The notes below the pieces were generated by a model. It did not search any database. It was not told the DNA's origin and saw nothing but the letters and a program-made list of their open reading frames with translations. 64,000 nt of DNA from Parahoeflea olei. Lineage in GTDB: Bacteria > Pseudomonadota > Alphaproteobacteria > Rhizobiales > Rhizobiaceae. Made by a program: the position numbers and the translations under genes. The stretch covers positions 170,280 through 234,279 of the forward strand of contig NZ_LQZT01000023.1 of the NCBI RefSeq assembly GCF_001703635.1, in the 5' to 3' direction. Positions 25,190 to 34,210 of this stretch are shown in pieces. Within the stretch, counting starts at the first letter, position 1. Each line of letters starts with the position of its first letter.

Positions 25190-26647
25190 CTAATCCTGTG
25201 TCTTGCGGAACAGCGACAGCACCCGCTGCGCGATGCTGCGCTGTTGGCTTGATTTGCCGGGCTTTGTTGCCCTTTCGGCGTGCCGTTGCCGAAGATCCTG
25301 CAACGTTTGCCAAAGTCGCACGAAATTGCGGCCGTCCATCATGCCCCATTCGCCGCTGCAGGCGCTGACTTCCATGGCGGCGCGGTGATAGCTTTCGGGC
25401 GTGGCCAGAATATCGCCGAGCCGTTGCAGCGCCTGGTTAAGTTCGGGGGTGGTAAAGACGGCCGGCGCGGTATCGTAGGTCGGCTGATCGAACCTATACA
25501 TATCATAGTTGAGGACTGGCTTCTTCGCCATCAGTGCCCAACGGATCGTGCTGGAGACTACGGTGACGAAAACATCCGTCCTGGCGATCAGCCGCAACAG
25601 CCAGTCGTCCGAAACGCCGTCGGCCAGATCGGCAACGGTTTGCCGGGTCGCCTGATCCGCCGCCGGGTGCACCGAAACGGTGATATGGGCATTGGGATGC
25701 GCGGCCCTGCAGCCCTTGAGCAACCGCTCCAAGGTTTCCTGATAGGTCGCGAATTCCGCCTTCCGCTCGCGGTGATAGCTCGGCGGCAGGGCAATCAGGA
25801 TGCGCGGCTTTTCGGCATCGATCAGGCTTGCGGTCTCATAGGCCTTCATCAACGCCGGATCCGAGGCGGTTTCGTCATAGACGGCGTCCGCGTAGCACGA
25901 GCCGGTCATGATGAGCTTTCTGGCCGGGACGTTCTCGCGGCGATAAATGCGCTCCATGGCTTCCGATTCGACAAGCAGCGCGTCGGCCGAGCCGCCATGC
26001 ACCACCCAGGGCTCCGGCAGATCCAGGCCGACGGCGATGCGGGCAAGCACGAATTCGGCGGGAAACAGCGTGATCGGGCCATATTCGGTGGGCAGGATCC
26101 ACTTCGGAGCATATTTGCGCAGCGCCTTGCCGGTCGGGTCGTCGGGCACCAGGTTGAGGGTCTTCTCCGCAGCCCGGTTTTCGATATGCATCCGGTAGTC
26201 GCGCATCTCGCCGATGCCGAAAGGCATTTCGACAACGAGAATACCAAGCTCCTGCGCCACCGCGATCAGAGCCGCACAGCCGCCAGGCCCGTCTTCACAG
26301 ACGATGACCGTGTCGATCGCGTTCTCCAGGAGCAATTTCCGGCATGCCGCCTTCTGGCGCAGGAGAATGTCGCAATAGGATTCGTTGAGCGGGATCTTGC
26401 TTTTGTAGATCTCGAATTCCGATCTGCCGCGCTCGTCATCGAGTTCGGAAGATGTTACGGCGCCGCTGTGTTCAGCCAGGACCTCAAGCCGGCTGGAAAT
26501 ACGCTCGGTTGTAACGCGAAGTGTTGTGTTCACTTCAGGCGTGTCATTGAAAGACAGGAACAGACGGGGAGTGCGCTCCGGCATCCGTCGCGCGAATTCC
26601 TCAAATATCCGGATCTGGGAGACGGAGTAGACACAGAAAAGAAACAT
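25190..26647 (-). CDS. glycosyltransferase-like protein, homologue of the repeat protein
   Basis: A protein of 485 residues if it starts at the ATG giving MFLFCVYSVSQIRIFEEFAR; a GTG at 26707 would add 20 residues of poor quality. It has a two-domain GT-B-like layout. The first half contains TVIVCEDGPGGCAAL. The second has PEPWVVHGGSADALLVESEAMERIY, then STIRWALMAKKPVLNYDMYRF and GEWGMMDGRNF. These segments recur in the 670-residue protein at 16598-18610, so the two are diverged paralogues. It is the first gene of the minus-strand operon, opposite the plus-strand gene at 26781. The substrate is unknown. Confidence 0.68.
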   Translation of the reverse strand: MFLFCVYSVSQIRIFEEFARRMPERTPRLFLSFNDTPEVNTTLRVTTERISSRLEVLAEHSGAVTSSELDDERGRSEFEIYKSKIPLNESYCDILLRQKAACRKLLLENAIDTVIVCEDGPGGCAALIAVAQELGILVVEMPFGIGEMRDYRMHIENRAAEKTLNLVPDDPTGKALRKYAPKWILPTEYGPITLFPAEFVLARIAVGLDLPEPWVVHGGSADALLVESEAMERIYRRENVPARKLIMTGSCYADAVYDETASDPALMKAYETASLIDAEKPRILIALPPSYHRERKAEFATYQETLERLLKGCRAAHPNAHITVSVHPAADQATRQTVADLADGVSDDWLLRLIARTDVFVTVVSSTIRWALMAKKPVLNYDMYRFDQPTYDTAPAVFTTPELNQALQRLGDILATPESYHRAAMEVSACSGEWGMMDGRNFVRLWQTLQDLRQRHAERATKPGKSSQQRSIAQRVLSLFRKTQD

Positions 26648-26780
26648 TCGTTGCACGCCACCCAAAACTCGTCGGACACTTGGATTGCCACCATGGCGGC
26701 AGGCCACTTGATGCTGTAGATCTAACAGCTATTCACACGGAACGCTGCCCTTCAGGCCTATTCACAACCATAGTTATCGG

Positions 26781-27908
26781 ATGCATACGCGAAAAACCAT
26801 AATTTTCTCGGCGCGGGATGCGGCGGCGGCGCTCTATGCGGCGCCGATTATCGAGCTGGCCCTGGGCGATGACCGCTTCCGTGTGGTGGTGGTCGCGCAG
26901 GAACCGGCCTTGAGCATCTTGCGCCGTCGTTCGATCACCTCCATCGCGGTGGAGCTGCCGGCGGCCGAGAGCGCAGGCGACCTCAACGCGGCCGCCCTGC
27001 TCAGCCAGGCCGAGCTCATTCTGCAGCGCGAGCAGCCCGATGTGGTGATTGCCGGTCTGTCGTCGCCCGGCCAAGGCGGCATCGACGAGGCGTTGTTGCA
27101 GATGCGCTCGTGCACGGGTTTCCTGTTGCAGGATTTCTGGGGCGAATGGAACGGGTTCTTCGGTCGGAAGCCCGACCTGTTTCTTGTGCTGGACGAGGCG
27201 GCCGCGGCCCTGACGAGACAGGCGCATGGCATTGACTGCGTCGTCGTGGGCTCGACCCGGCATGCCGATTATGCCGCACTGGAGATGCTGAAGACACGGC
27301 AAACCGCCCGCACGCGGATCGGCGCATCCGGCCGGCCGCTGATCGGATGGTTCGGGCAGGCGCTGCACGATGTGCCCGGCTATTCCAGGTCGATGGCCGC
27401 CTGGTCGCGGGCGGTGCGCGACTTCCCGGTCGAGGTGGATGTCGTCTACAAGCCGCATCCGCGCGAAAGCGCAGACCAGCGGCAGCGCACGCTTGAGCTG
27501 ATGCGCGCCTGTCTGCCGGAGGTCCATTTCCTTGAGGCATGGCCGATCGAGGATTCGCTCCTGTTGTGCGACTGTGTCTGTGCGGTCATGTCCAACTGCC
27601 TCTACGATGCGGCCTATCTCAATTTTCATTCGCCCGCGCCGCTGGTCACGCCGGTCGCGATGCTGCATTCCGCCGAATTGCATGCGGATCTTTCCTCCAA
27701 AATCGCCTTCGAGGCTCTTCCCTATATCGCGCTCGGCCTGGCCAAGGTGGCCTTGCCCGGCAGTGATCTGGGCGGCCAGCTCTTCTCCGCCATGAGCGAA
27801 GAGGGCAAACGCGACTGCTGGCAGGCCGCCAGACGCAATCTCGCCGATCCCTCCCGGGCCGCCGCCCATATTCTCGATCTCGTGCGTTCTCATGGCGGCG
27901 GGTCCTAG
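26781..27908 (+). CDS. glycosyltransferase-like protein, family not assigned
   Basis: A 375-residue protein in GT-B-like style. The N-terminal half has TIIFSARDAAAALYAAPIIE and QPDVVIAGLSSPGQGGIDEAL; the middle GFLLQDFWGEWNGFFGRKPD; and the second half IGWFGQALHDV, VDVVYKPHPRESADQ (a KPHP motif common in capsule and teichoic-type transferases) and CVCAVMSNCLYDAAYL. No signal peptide or membrane segment. It is divergent from the 25190-26647 gene over 133 bases, which probably hold both promoters. It is convergent with the DUF2793 gene. The donor and acceptor cannot be named. Confidence 0.6.
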   Translation: MHTRKTIIFSARDAAAALYAAPIIELALGDDRFRVVVVAQEPALSILRRRSITSIAVELPAAESAGDLNAAALLSQAELILQREQPDVVIAGLSSPGQGGIDEALLQMRSCTGFLLQDFWGEWNGFFGRKPDLFLVLDEAAAALTRQAHGIDCVVVGSTRHADYAALEMLKTRQTARTRIGASGRPLIGWFGQALHDVPGYSRSMAAWSRAVRDFPVEVDVVYKPHPRESADQRQRTLELMRACLPEVHFLEAWPIEDSLLLCDCVCAVMSNCLYDAAYLNFHSPAPLVTPVAMLHSAELHADLSSKIAFEALPYIALGLAKVALPGSDLGGQLFSAMSEEGKRDCWQAARRNLADPSRAAAHILDLVRSHGGGS

Positions 27909-27956
27909 AGTGACTGCGGTCTCGAAAATTGGCTCAGTGCAGAGCGAGCCAATGCA

Positions 27957-29312
27957 TCACAGTTCGGCCACGAGCTCGAAGATCCCGCCAACCATCCCGG
28001 TCCCGCCATTGTAGACCCCGAAGGTCGATGCGGTGTTGGCCGAGCTGGAGGTGAGCCGGCTGGTTCCGGCCTCTCCTGCGGAGATCATATTCCCCAGTCG
28101 CGTTGCGACGGGGATAAAGGCCATCGGTGGGGTGATCGGCAGACTGTAGGTCTGGGTTCCGCCGCCGGTGCCAGTCGACAGGGAGAAGGCCAGGATGCGG
28201 TAGTAGCGCTGGCACAGGAACAGTTCCTCGCCCGGCCGGCGCGAGCGCCAGGGGCTTGCGGCAGGCGCGTGTTCCAGTTTGACCTTGGCGAAATTGACGC
28301 TGCCCGAGGCGGCCGACAGCGACAGGGCGAGGTTGCCGGTGTCGCCGGGGCCGAGCGTCAGTCGCACCTGCCGCCGCCCGCCTCCGGCGGCAATGAGGCC
28401 GCTGGCGCTGCCGAGCTCGACGGCAATGGCGCCGGTGGGGCTTTCGACTGACACCACCACGGTTGCCCCGGCGAGGTCGGGGGCCTCGATGACCTGGCGG
28501 ATCTTCCCCGCCGCCAGTGCCAGGCGCCCGCCCGAAAGCGTGAGGCTGGTGGCGCCGACGGCCTTCCAGCGGTCATAGCCGAAACTGCCGTCGGCGAGCG
28601 CCCCGCCGCCGAAATTGCGCTGATTGATCGAGAAATCGCCGTTGATCAGGTAGTCGCCGCCCACCGCGCCCGATGTCGCCGGAAACGCCACCTGGCCCGA
28701 AACCGTGTCGATGATCATGGCGTCGCCAAAGCTGCTGCCGTCGGCGCTGTGGCGCAGGCGCAACGCCTGATCCCCGGTCAGGCCGATTTCCGCGGCTGCG
28801 GAGAAGCCGGTCTGGAACAAGACCGAGGCGGTGCCGGTGGGTGAGCTCCGGTTGATCTTCAGCCGGTGATCGGCGGTCTCGCTGGTAAACAGCGAGGCGT
28901 CCGCGGCGACGGCGAACCGGGTCGTCGTGTCCGCGACCGCATTGACCCCGAGCCGTGACGGCGAGCTGTCGCCGCCGCCCAGGCCCTGCCAGCCCGTGCC
29001 GGTCCAGATCAGGGCTGCGGATTCGCTTTCCAGATAGGCGAACCACCCGGCGCGCGGCGTGCGAAACATCCAGTGCCCGTCGCTGAAGGTCGCGACCCGC
29101 CCTTCCTGCCCGGCAAAGCCGCCGGTGGCCCCGTCCGGGACGAAATAGGAGGCCTGGTCTTCGGGATCCGGCGGCGGTGCGAGCTGGGTTCTGCTTTTCA
29201 GGCTCAGATGCACGAGCGCATCGAGCGCCATCAGCGCTTCGTTGTGGGTGACGTGCTTCTGGGCCTGGGACGCGGCAAGAAGCGGCAGGTCGAGCTTGGG
29301 TGTGGCGGTCAT
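27957..29312 (-). CDS. DUF2793-containing phage-tail-like protein
   Basis: A 451-residue protein. The N-terminal 110 residues contain LDLPLLAASQAQKHVTHNEAL and an aromatic-rich GxWMFRTPRAGWFAYLESESAALIW, the DUF2793 signature found in prophages and gene-transfer-agent-like modules of alphaproteobacteria. The rest is rich in Gly, Ser and Thr with short beta repeats (GDYLINGDFSINQRNFGG, FNRW-type folds), as in tail fibres or carbohydrate-binding spikes. The start at 29312 has GGAGA upstream. No other phage gene is present, so it is an orphan within the glycan locus, with the same GC bias as its neighbours. Confidence 0.75.
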   Translation of the reverse strand: MTATPKLDLPLLAASQAQKHVTHNEALMALDALVHLSLKSRTQLAPPPDPEDQASYFVPDGATGGFAGQEGRVATFSDGHWMFRTPRAGWFAYLESESAALIWTGTGWQGLGGGDSSPSRLGVNAVADTTTRFAVAADASLFTSETADHRLKINRSSPTGTASVLFQTGFSAAAEIGLTGDQALRLRHSADGSSFGDAMIIDTVSGQVAFPATSGAVGGDYLINGDFSINQRNFGGGALADGSFGYDRWKAVGATSLTLSGGRLALAAGKIRQVIEAPDLAGATVVVSVESPTGAIAVELGSASGLIAAGGGRRQVRLTLGPGDTGNLALSLSAASGSVNFAKVKLEHAPAASPWRSRRPGEELFLCQRYYRILAFSLSTGTGGGTQTYSLPITPPMAFIPVATRLGNMISAGEAGTSRLTSSSANTASTFGVYNGGTGMVGGIFELVAEL

Positions 29313-29371
29313 GGCGGTCTCCGGTGGGTTTACCGGCGCCATTGTCCCATGCGGTCGGGCGGTGTGGACGG

Positions 29372-30085
29372 TCAGTGGGTTTCCGGCCAGCCGAAGTGAT
29401 GATGCGCGACGAAGCCGGCAATGGCGAAATCAAGCGGGGTGTCGATGTCGAAATTGCATTCGTCGGGCATCAGCCAGAAGCCGGTTTTTTCTGTCAAAGC
29501 AGGCATTTCGGCAATGATCGGCTCGCGCCTCCAGGCATAGATCGAGCCGTTGAGTTCATAGCAGGCCGGAAGGTCCTGGCGGCGGCCGTAGCGTCCGTCC
29601 CGGGGCTTGGAAAGTTCCACACGCCCGTCCGCGGTTTCCTCCACCAGGGTGTAGTAGGGCGAGGCCTTGGCGTGGCTGACCGATACCACATTGTAGAGCT
29701 CCGGCCGGTCGTTGAGGGTGCGGGCGGCGCCGGGAATGTCGGCCGGCGTCCTCAGCGGCGATGTCGGTTGCAGGTCGAACAGCATCTCCATCTCCTGTCC
29801 GGCCTCCGCCTCCGCCATTGCCAGCGCGTGGCGCAGCACCGGCGGCTTGCTGATCGTGTCGGTGGCGAGCTCCGCCGGACGGTCGATCAGCAGGTTGGCT
29901 CCCGCTTCCCGCCCGACCGCAAGATAGCGGGCGCTGTCGCTGGTCACGGCGATGATGTCGAAGATGCCCGACTCCATCGCCTGGGCAACGGTGTGGGCCA
30001 GCAGGGGCTTGCCGGCAAACATCTTGATGTTCTTGTCCGGGAGACCTTTTGACCCCGCCCGGGCGGCCACGACACACATCTTCAT
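29372..30085 (-). CDS. neuA: CMP-nonulosonate cytidylyltransferase (NeuA/LegF/PtmB type)
   Basis: A 237-residue enzyme that activates the nonulosonic acid with CTP. Signatures are AARAGSKGLPDKNI (CTP-binding loop, residues 7-20), LFDLQPTSPLRTPADI and the Asp pair of FDIDTPLDF near the C-terminus. The ATG at 30085 follows GAGGAAA at a good distance; a longer in-frame reading to 30166 lacks support. It is divergent from the Gfo/Idh-neuC-neuD-neuB set starting at 30230, so one intergenic region probably drives both. Sequence alone does not separate Neu, Leg and Pse substrates; the legB and legC neighbours favour a legionaminic type. Confidence 0.88.
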   Translation of the reverse strand: MKMCVVAARAGSKGLPDKNIKMFAGKPLLAHTVAQAMESGIFDIIAVTSDSARYLAVGREAGANLLIDRPAELATDTISKPPVLRHALAMAEAEAGQEMEMLFDLQPTSPLRTPADIPGAARTLNDRPELYNVVSVSHAKASPYYTLVEETADGRVELSKPRDGRYGRRQDLPACYELNGSIYAWRREPIIAEMPALTEKTGFWLMPDECNFDIDTPLDFAIAGFVAHHHFGWPETH

Positions 30086-30229
30086 ATGCGGTTTTCCTCG
30101 CCAGAAAGCTCGTTTTTCCCCTGTATCAGCCGGTTGCAAGCGGAATGCGCGGCCTTTGATTGACACGGGGGATAGGCTGCTTTAGGCCGGCTTAAAGGAT
30201 ATATCCAGCCCATTTCCGAGAGTTTTACC

Positions 30230-31192
30230 ATGCAGGACCGAAGAAATTGTCGCGTTGCCTTTGTCGGCGCCGGAGGCATGATCGCCGAACACGCCAAGGC
30301 CTTCGAAGGGCTCGATGGCGTCGAGTTCGTGGCGATCTGCAACCGCACCCGGGACAAGGCCGAGGCGATCGCCGCCCGGCACGGCATTGCCGCCGTCTTC
30401 GACGATCTCGATGACATGCTGGACACCGCCAAGCCGGACCTGGTGGTCATGGCCGTCTACGAACCGGCCATTCACGACGTCGCCGCCAGGATTCTCGAAC
30501 GCCCCGTTGCCCTGTTCATGGAGAAGCCGATCGGCCTCGATCTGGCGGAAGCCCGCGCAGTGCATGCGCTGGCACGCCAGAAGGGACGGCAGGTCTGGGT
30601 CGGCCTCAACCGCCGCACCCTCGGCTCCACCCAGGCGGCGCTGGCCGACCTTGCCGAGAACGCAGGTCCGCGGTTCATCGAGGTGCAGGACCAGCAGAGC
30701 CTCGAGACCGCGCGGGTCATCGGTCACGCCGAAACGGTGGTTCAGAACTGGATGTACGCCAACTCGATCCACCTGGTCGACTATCTCGTGGCCTTCGGGC
30801 GCGGGGAGGTCAGCGACGTCACCGTGTTGCAGCCCTGGAATGCCGAAGACCCGGGCGTGGTGCTGGCGCATGTCCGCTTCTCCTCCGGCGACACCGGCGT
30901 CTACCGCGGCATCTGGAATGGCCCCGGGCCCTGGGCCTGTACCGTGTCGGCGCCGCACCGGCGCTGGGAAATGCGGCCGCTTGAGCGGGCGGTGTTTCAG
31001 AATGCCGGCGAACGCAGCCTCAACGAGGTCGCAGCCACGGAGGCCGACCAAAGCTACAAGCCCGGCTTCCGGCTTCAGGCCGAGCGGGTCCTCGGTGCCT
31101 GGCAGGGGCGCGACACCGGTGCGGCGACGATAGACGACGCTCTGCGGAGCACCGAACTCGTCGCCCGCATTTACGGTCTTTCCGATCGCTGA
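30230..31192 (+). CDS. Gfo/Idh/MocA-family oxidoreductase of the nonulosonic acid operon
   Basis: A 320-residue NAD(P)-dependent oxidoreductase with Rossmann start VAFVGAGGMIAEHAKAFEGL and the signature MEKPIGLDLAEA (about 98-109). It is the first gene of a tight plus-strand run with the neuC-, neuD- and neuB-like genes, the next start being five bases away. This position matches PtmF-like enzymes in legionaminic/flagellin-glycan loci, though PtmF function is itself poorly defined. The C-terminal domain lacks obvious extra features. The substrate is unknown. Confidence 0.85.
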   Translation: MQDRRNCRVAFVGAGGMIAEHAKAFEGLDGVEFVAICNRTRDKAEAIAARHGIAAVFDDLDDMLDTAKPDLVVMAVYEPAIHDVAARILERPVALFMEKPIGLDLAEARAVHALARQKGRQVWVGLNRRTLGSTQAALADLAENAGPRFIEVQDQQSLETARVIGHAETVVQNWMYANSIHLVDYLVAFGRGEVSDVTVLQPWNAEDPGVVLAHVRFSSGDTGVYRGIWNGPGPWACTVSAPHRRWEMRPLERAVFQNAGERSLNEVAATEADQSYKPGFRLQAERVLGAWQGRDTGAATIDDALRSTELVARIYGLSDR

Positions 31193-31196
31193 CGTC

Positions 31197-32381
31197 ATGG
31201 AGCGATCACGCATCTGCATCGCGACCGGAACCAGGGCCGATTACGGTCTTCTCTACTGGTTGATGCGTGATTTGCGGGATCATCCGCGGTTCAAACTTCA
31301 GATCATCGCCTCCGCCATGCATCTGGCGCCGCAATTCGGCGAAACCATCCGCTTCATCCGGGACGACGGATTCGAGATCGATGCCACGGTGCCGTGCCTC
31401 GACGAGGACGACAGCGATGCCGGCATGGGGCGCGCCTATGTCCGTGCAACCGACGGATTTCTCGCGGCGCTCGAGCGCTTGAAGCCCGACCTGCTGCTTG
31501 TGCTCGGCGACCGGTTCGAGGCGCTTGCCGCGGCGACGGCGGCGACCTTCCTGCACATCCCGGTGGCGCATGCCCATGGCGGCGAAGTCACGCTCGGCGC
31601 CGTCGACGAGGTGTTCCGGCATGCGATCACGAAGATGGCGCATCTGCATTTCACCGCCGCCGAAGACTATCGCCAGCGGGTCATCCAGATGGGGGAGGCG
31701 CCCGAACGGACCTTCAATGTCGGCGCGATCGGGCTCGACAATTTTCTGCGGCTGGAGCTGCCTCCCAGGCGAGAGCTGATGCGCGATCTTGGATTGCCCG
31801 AAGATGCGGACTATGCGCTCGTCACCTACCATCCGGCGACCATGGAAAAGGGCGGGCCGCTGGCCGGCCTCGAAGCGCTGCTCCAGGCCTTCGAAGCGTT
31901 TCCTGATCTCAAGCTGGTGATCACCAAGGCCAATGCCGATCCCGGCGGGCGCCGCATCAACGAACGGCTCGAAGGCTACCAGGCGGAGCGCCCGGAGCGG
32001 GTGCGGCTGGTCTCCTCGCTTGGCCAGCTGCGCTATCTCGCCGCGATGAAGCATGCGGCGATGGTGATCGGCAACTCGTCCTCGGGCATCATTGAGGCGC
32101 CGGCCGTCGACGTTCCGACGGTCAATATCGGTTCGCGGCAGGAGGGGCGCCTGCGGGCGCGCAGCATCATCGATGTCCCCGAGACCGCCGATGCCATCGG
32201 GGCCGGAATTGCCAGGGCGCTCGACCCCGCGTTCCGCAAGGACCTCAAGGATGCCGAGCCGCCCTATGGCCGGCCCGGCAATGCCACGGGCAGGATTGTT
32301 TCTGTGCTGGAGACGGGGCAGTTCGGATCGCTGGGGCGCAAGCCGTTTTGCGATCTGCCGGGCGTGCCCCGGAAAGGGTAA
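31197..32381 (+). CDS. neuC: hydrolysing UDP-sugar 2-epimerase (NeuC/LegG type)
   Basis: A 394-residue enzyme that removes UDP while inverting C-2, giving the free N-acylated mannosamine-type sugar used by the synthase. Signatures: ICIATGTRADYGLLYWLMRDL (start, about 6-26), LLLVLGDRFEALAAA, HAHGGEVTLGAVDEVFRHAITKMAHLHF (diagnostic of hydrolysing epimerases) and VIGNSSSGIIEAP with VNIGSRQEGR. Next to legB/legC/ptmE-type genes the LegG role, acting on the 2,4-diacetamido-2,4,6-trideoxy sugar, is more likely than NeuC itself. It is followed at 12 bases by the acyltransferase. Confidence 0.9.
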   Translation: MERSRICIATGTRADYGLLYWLMRDLRDHPRFKLQIIASAMHLAPQFGETIRFIRDDGFEIDATVPCLDEDDSDAGMGRAYVRATDGFLAALERLKPDLLLVLGDRFEALAAATAATFLHIPVAHAHGGEVTLGAVDEVFRHAITKMAHLHFTAAEDYRQRVIQMGEAPERTFNVGAIGLDNFLRLELPPRRELMRDLGLPEDADYALVTYHPATMEKGGPLAGLEALLQAFEAFPDLKLVITKANADPGGRRINERLEGYQAERPERVRLVSSLGQLRYLAAMKHAAMVIGNSSSGIIEAPAVDVPTVNIGSRQEGRLRARSIIDVPETADAIGAGIARALDPAFRKDLKDAEPPYGRPGNATGRIVSVLETGQFGSLGRKPFCDLPGVPRKG

Positions 32382-32392
32382 GGGTCGGGATC

Positions 32393-33094
32393 ATGTCAGC
32401 CACGGATGAGAGCGGCGCGGCTTCCGGGACAACGCCGCAGCATGCCTTGCCGGGGCTTCTGGTCCTGGGCGGCGGCGGTCATGGCCGGGTGGTGGCCGAG
32501 GCGGCCTTTCTCAGCGGCCGGTTCTCGCGGCTATTGGTGGTCGATCCCCAGGCTGCGGCCGGCTGGAGCTTTCCGATCTGTCCCTGCGTCGCCGATGAAA
32601 CCGGGATCGCGGCAGAGCCGGCGGACTGGCGGTTCATCGCCGCGGTGGGCGACCCGGCCCTGCGCAGGCGGCTTTTCGAGGCCTATCTGCACAAGGGGTT
32701 CGCGCCGGCCTCGGTTCTGCATCCCGCCGCGATCGTCAGCCCGTCGGCGCAGGTCGGCCGTGGAGTCGTGGTCTGCGCCGGAGCGGTGGTCGCCACTCTC
32801 GCCAGGCTGGGCGATGGTGTTATAGTCAACCACGCCGCCGTGGTCGAACATGATGGCGAGGTCGGCGCATTTGCCCATCTCGCTCCCGGAGCAGTGCTGG
32901 CCGGCGGCGCTTCTCTCGGCGACGGTTCGTTCCTCGGATCGAACGCCAGCATTCGCCACGGCATGCGCGTCGGCCCCGGCGTGGTGATCGGCAACGGCGC
33001 CGCGGTGGTGGCCGATCTGCCGGAGCCGGGAACCTATGGTGGGACGCCGGCGCGTCCCTTGAACAAGACCACACGGCCCAGGGAGTCAAAATGA
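32393..33094 (+). CDS. neuD: sugar O/N-acyltransferase (NeuD/LegH type)
   Basis: A 233-residue protein of the sialic-acid acetyltransferase family. A Rossmann-like N-terminal part with GLLVLGGGGHGRVVAEAA (21-38) precedes a left-handed beta-helix of hexapeptide repeats (about 120-215) that contains the catalytic HAAVVEHDGEVGAFAHLAPGA. PglD, LegH and NeuD share this layout; in this pathway it would N-acetylate the 4-amino sugar from LegC. The ATG at 32393 follows a purine-rich stretch. The last codons overlap the neuB ATG by four bases, which ties it to the synthase. Confidence 0.87.
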   Translation: MSATDESGAASGTTPQHALPGLLVLGGGGHGRVVAEAAFLSGRFSRLLVVDPQAAAGWSFPICPCVADETGIAAEPADWRFIAAVGDPALRRRLFEAYLHKGFAPASVLHPAAIVSPSAQVGRGVVVCAGAVVATLARLGDGVIVNHAAVVEHDGEVGAFAHLAPGAVLAGGASLGDGSFLGSNASIRHGMRVGPGVVIGNGAAVVADLPEPGTYGGTPARPLNKTTRPRESK

Positions 33095-34119
33095 GCGCGA
33101 AGAGATGCTTTGTCATCGCCGAAATCGGAGTGAACCACAACGGGGATCTCGATATCGCCCGCCGGCTCATCGACGTGGCGGCGGATGCCGGCGCTGATGC
33201 GGCCAAGTTCCAGACCTTCCGGGCCGATGACCTGATCGTCGAGGGAACGGAGGCGGTTGCCTATCAGAAGAAGAACGATGCGGAGCTCGACCAGTACAGG
33301 CTGCTCAAGTCGCTCGAACTGAGTTTCGACGATCACAAGGAACTGGTGGCCCATTGCGAGGCGCGCGGCATCGAGTTCATGTCGACGGGCTTCGACGAGG
33401 CTTCGCTGCGGTTTCTGATCGATCTCGGGATCCGGCGAATCAAGATCCCGTCGGGAGAGATCACCAACACGCCCCTGGTCGAGGTGGCGGCCGAGGCGCG
33501 GCTGCCGATCGTGCTGTCGACCGGCATGGCCACGCTGGAAGAGGTGGCCGAGTGCGTGCGCAGCATCCGGCAGGTCTGGCAGGGGCTCGGCCACGAGGGC
33601 GATCTGGTGGTGCTGCATTGCACCTCCGCCTATCCGACGCCGCTCGAAGAGGTCAATCTCGCCGCCATGACCACCATGGCCGAGGCGCTTGGGGAAGCGG
33701 TCGGCTATTCGGACCATACCGCCGGCATCGAGGTCGCGCCGATCGCGGTCGCGGCCGGCGCGCAGCTGGTCGAGAAGCACATCACGCTCGACCGCACCAT
33801 GGAGGGGCCGGATCATTCCGCCTCGCTGGAGCCCGGCGAACTCAGGGCCATGATCGAGGGGATCCGCCGCGCCGAACTCATTCGCGGTGACGGCGTCAAG
33901 GCGCCGCGTCCGGTCGAGATGGAAACCCGCGCGCTGGTCAGGAAAGGCCTGAAATTCGGACGCGCCCTGCCGGAGGGCCATGTCATTGGAGCCGGCGATC
34001 TGGTGCCGCTGAGGCCCGAGACCGGTTTGCCGCCGGCCCGTCTCAAGGGTCTCATCGGCAAGAGGCTCGCGCGCAGCGTTGTTGCATTCGCGCCTGTGGA
34101 GGACGCCGATATGGCCTGA
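33091..34119 (+). CDS. neuB: nonulosonic acid synthase (NeuB/LegI type)
   Basis: A 342-residue synthase that condenses PEP with a 2,4-diacetamido-trideoxymannose (legionaminic type) or ManNAc. All family signatures are intact: FVIAEIGVNHNGD (7-19), KIPSGEITNTPLVEVA (118-133, Glu123), STGMATLEEV, HCTSAYPTPLEEV, GYSDHTAGIE (metal His209), EKHITLDRTMEGPDHSASLEP (metal His230), and a C-terminal SAF (antifreeze-like) domain from about 280. This contrasts with the altered NeuB-like protein at 23420. It is coupled to the neuD gene by an ATGA overlap. The amidotransferase gene follows after 91 bases. Confidence 0.92.
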   Translation: MSAKRCFVIAEIGVNHNGDLDIARRLIDVAADAGADAAKFQTFRADDLIVEGTEAVAYQKKNDAELDQYRLLKSLELSFDDHKELVAHCEARGIEFMSTGFDEASLRFLIDLGIRRIKIPSGEITNTPLVEVAAEARLPIVLSTGMATLEEVAECVRSIRQVWQGLGHEGDLVVLHCTSAYPTPLEEVNLAAMTTMAEALGEAVGYSDHTAGIEVAPIAVAAGAQLVEKHITLDRTMEGPDHSASLEPGELRAMIEGIRRAELIRGDGVKAPRPVEMETRALVRKGLKFGRALPEGHVIGAGDLVPLRPETGLPPARLKGLIGKRLARSVVAFAPVEDADMA

Positions 34120-34210
34120 ACCCGGCCCTGCTGCGGGCTTTTGCCTTGCGCTCACCCGTGATTGCGGTTAACCACCGCGAAACGAGATCAGACCGAAGAC
34201 AGGACTTTTC

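Noticed and set aside
34124..34142. Intrinsic terminator between neuB and the PseA-like gene
   Set aside because: The stem is only four to five base pairs, although four T follow; too weak to claim.
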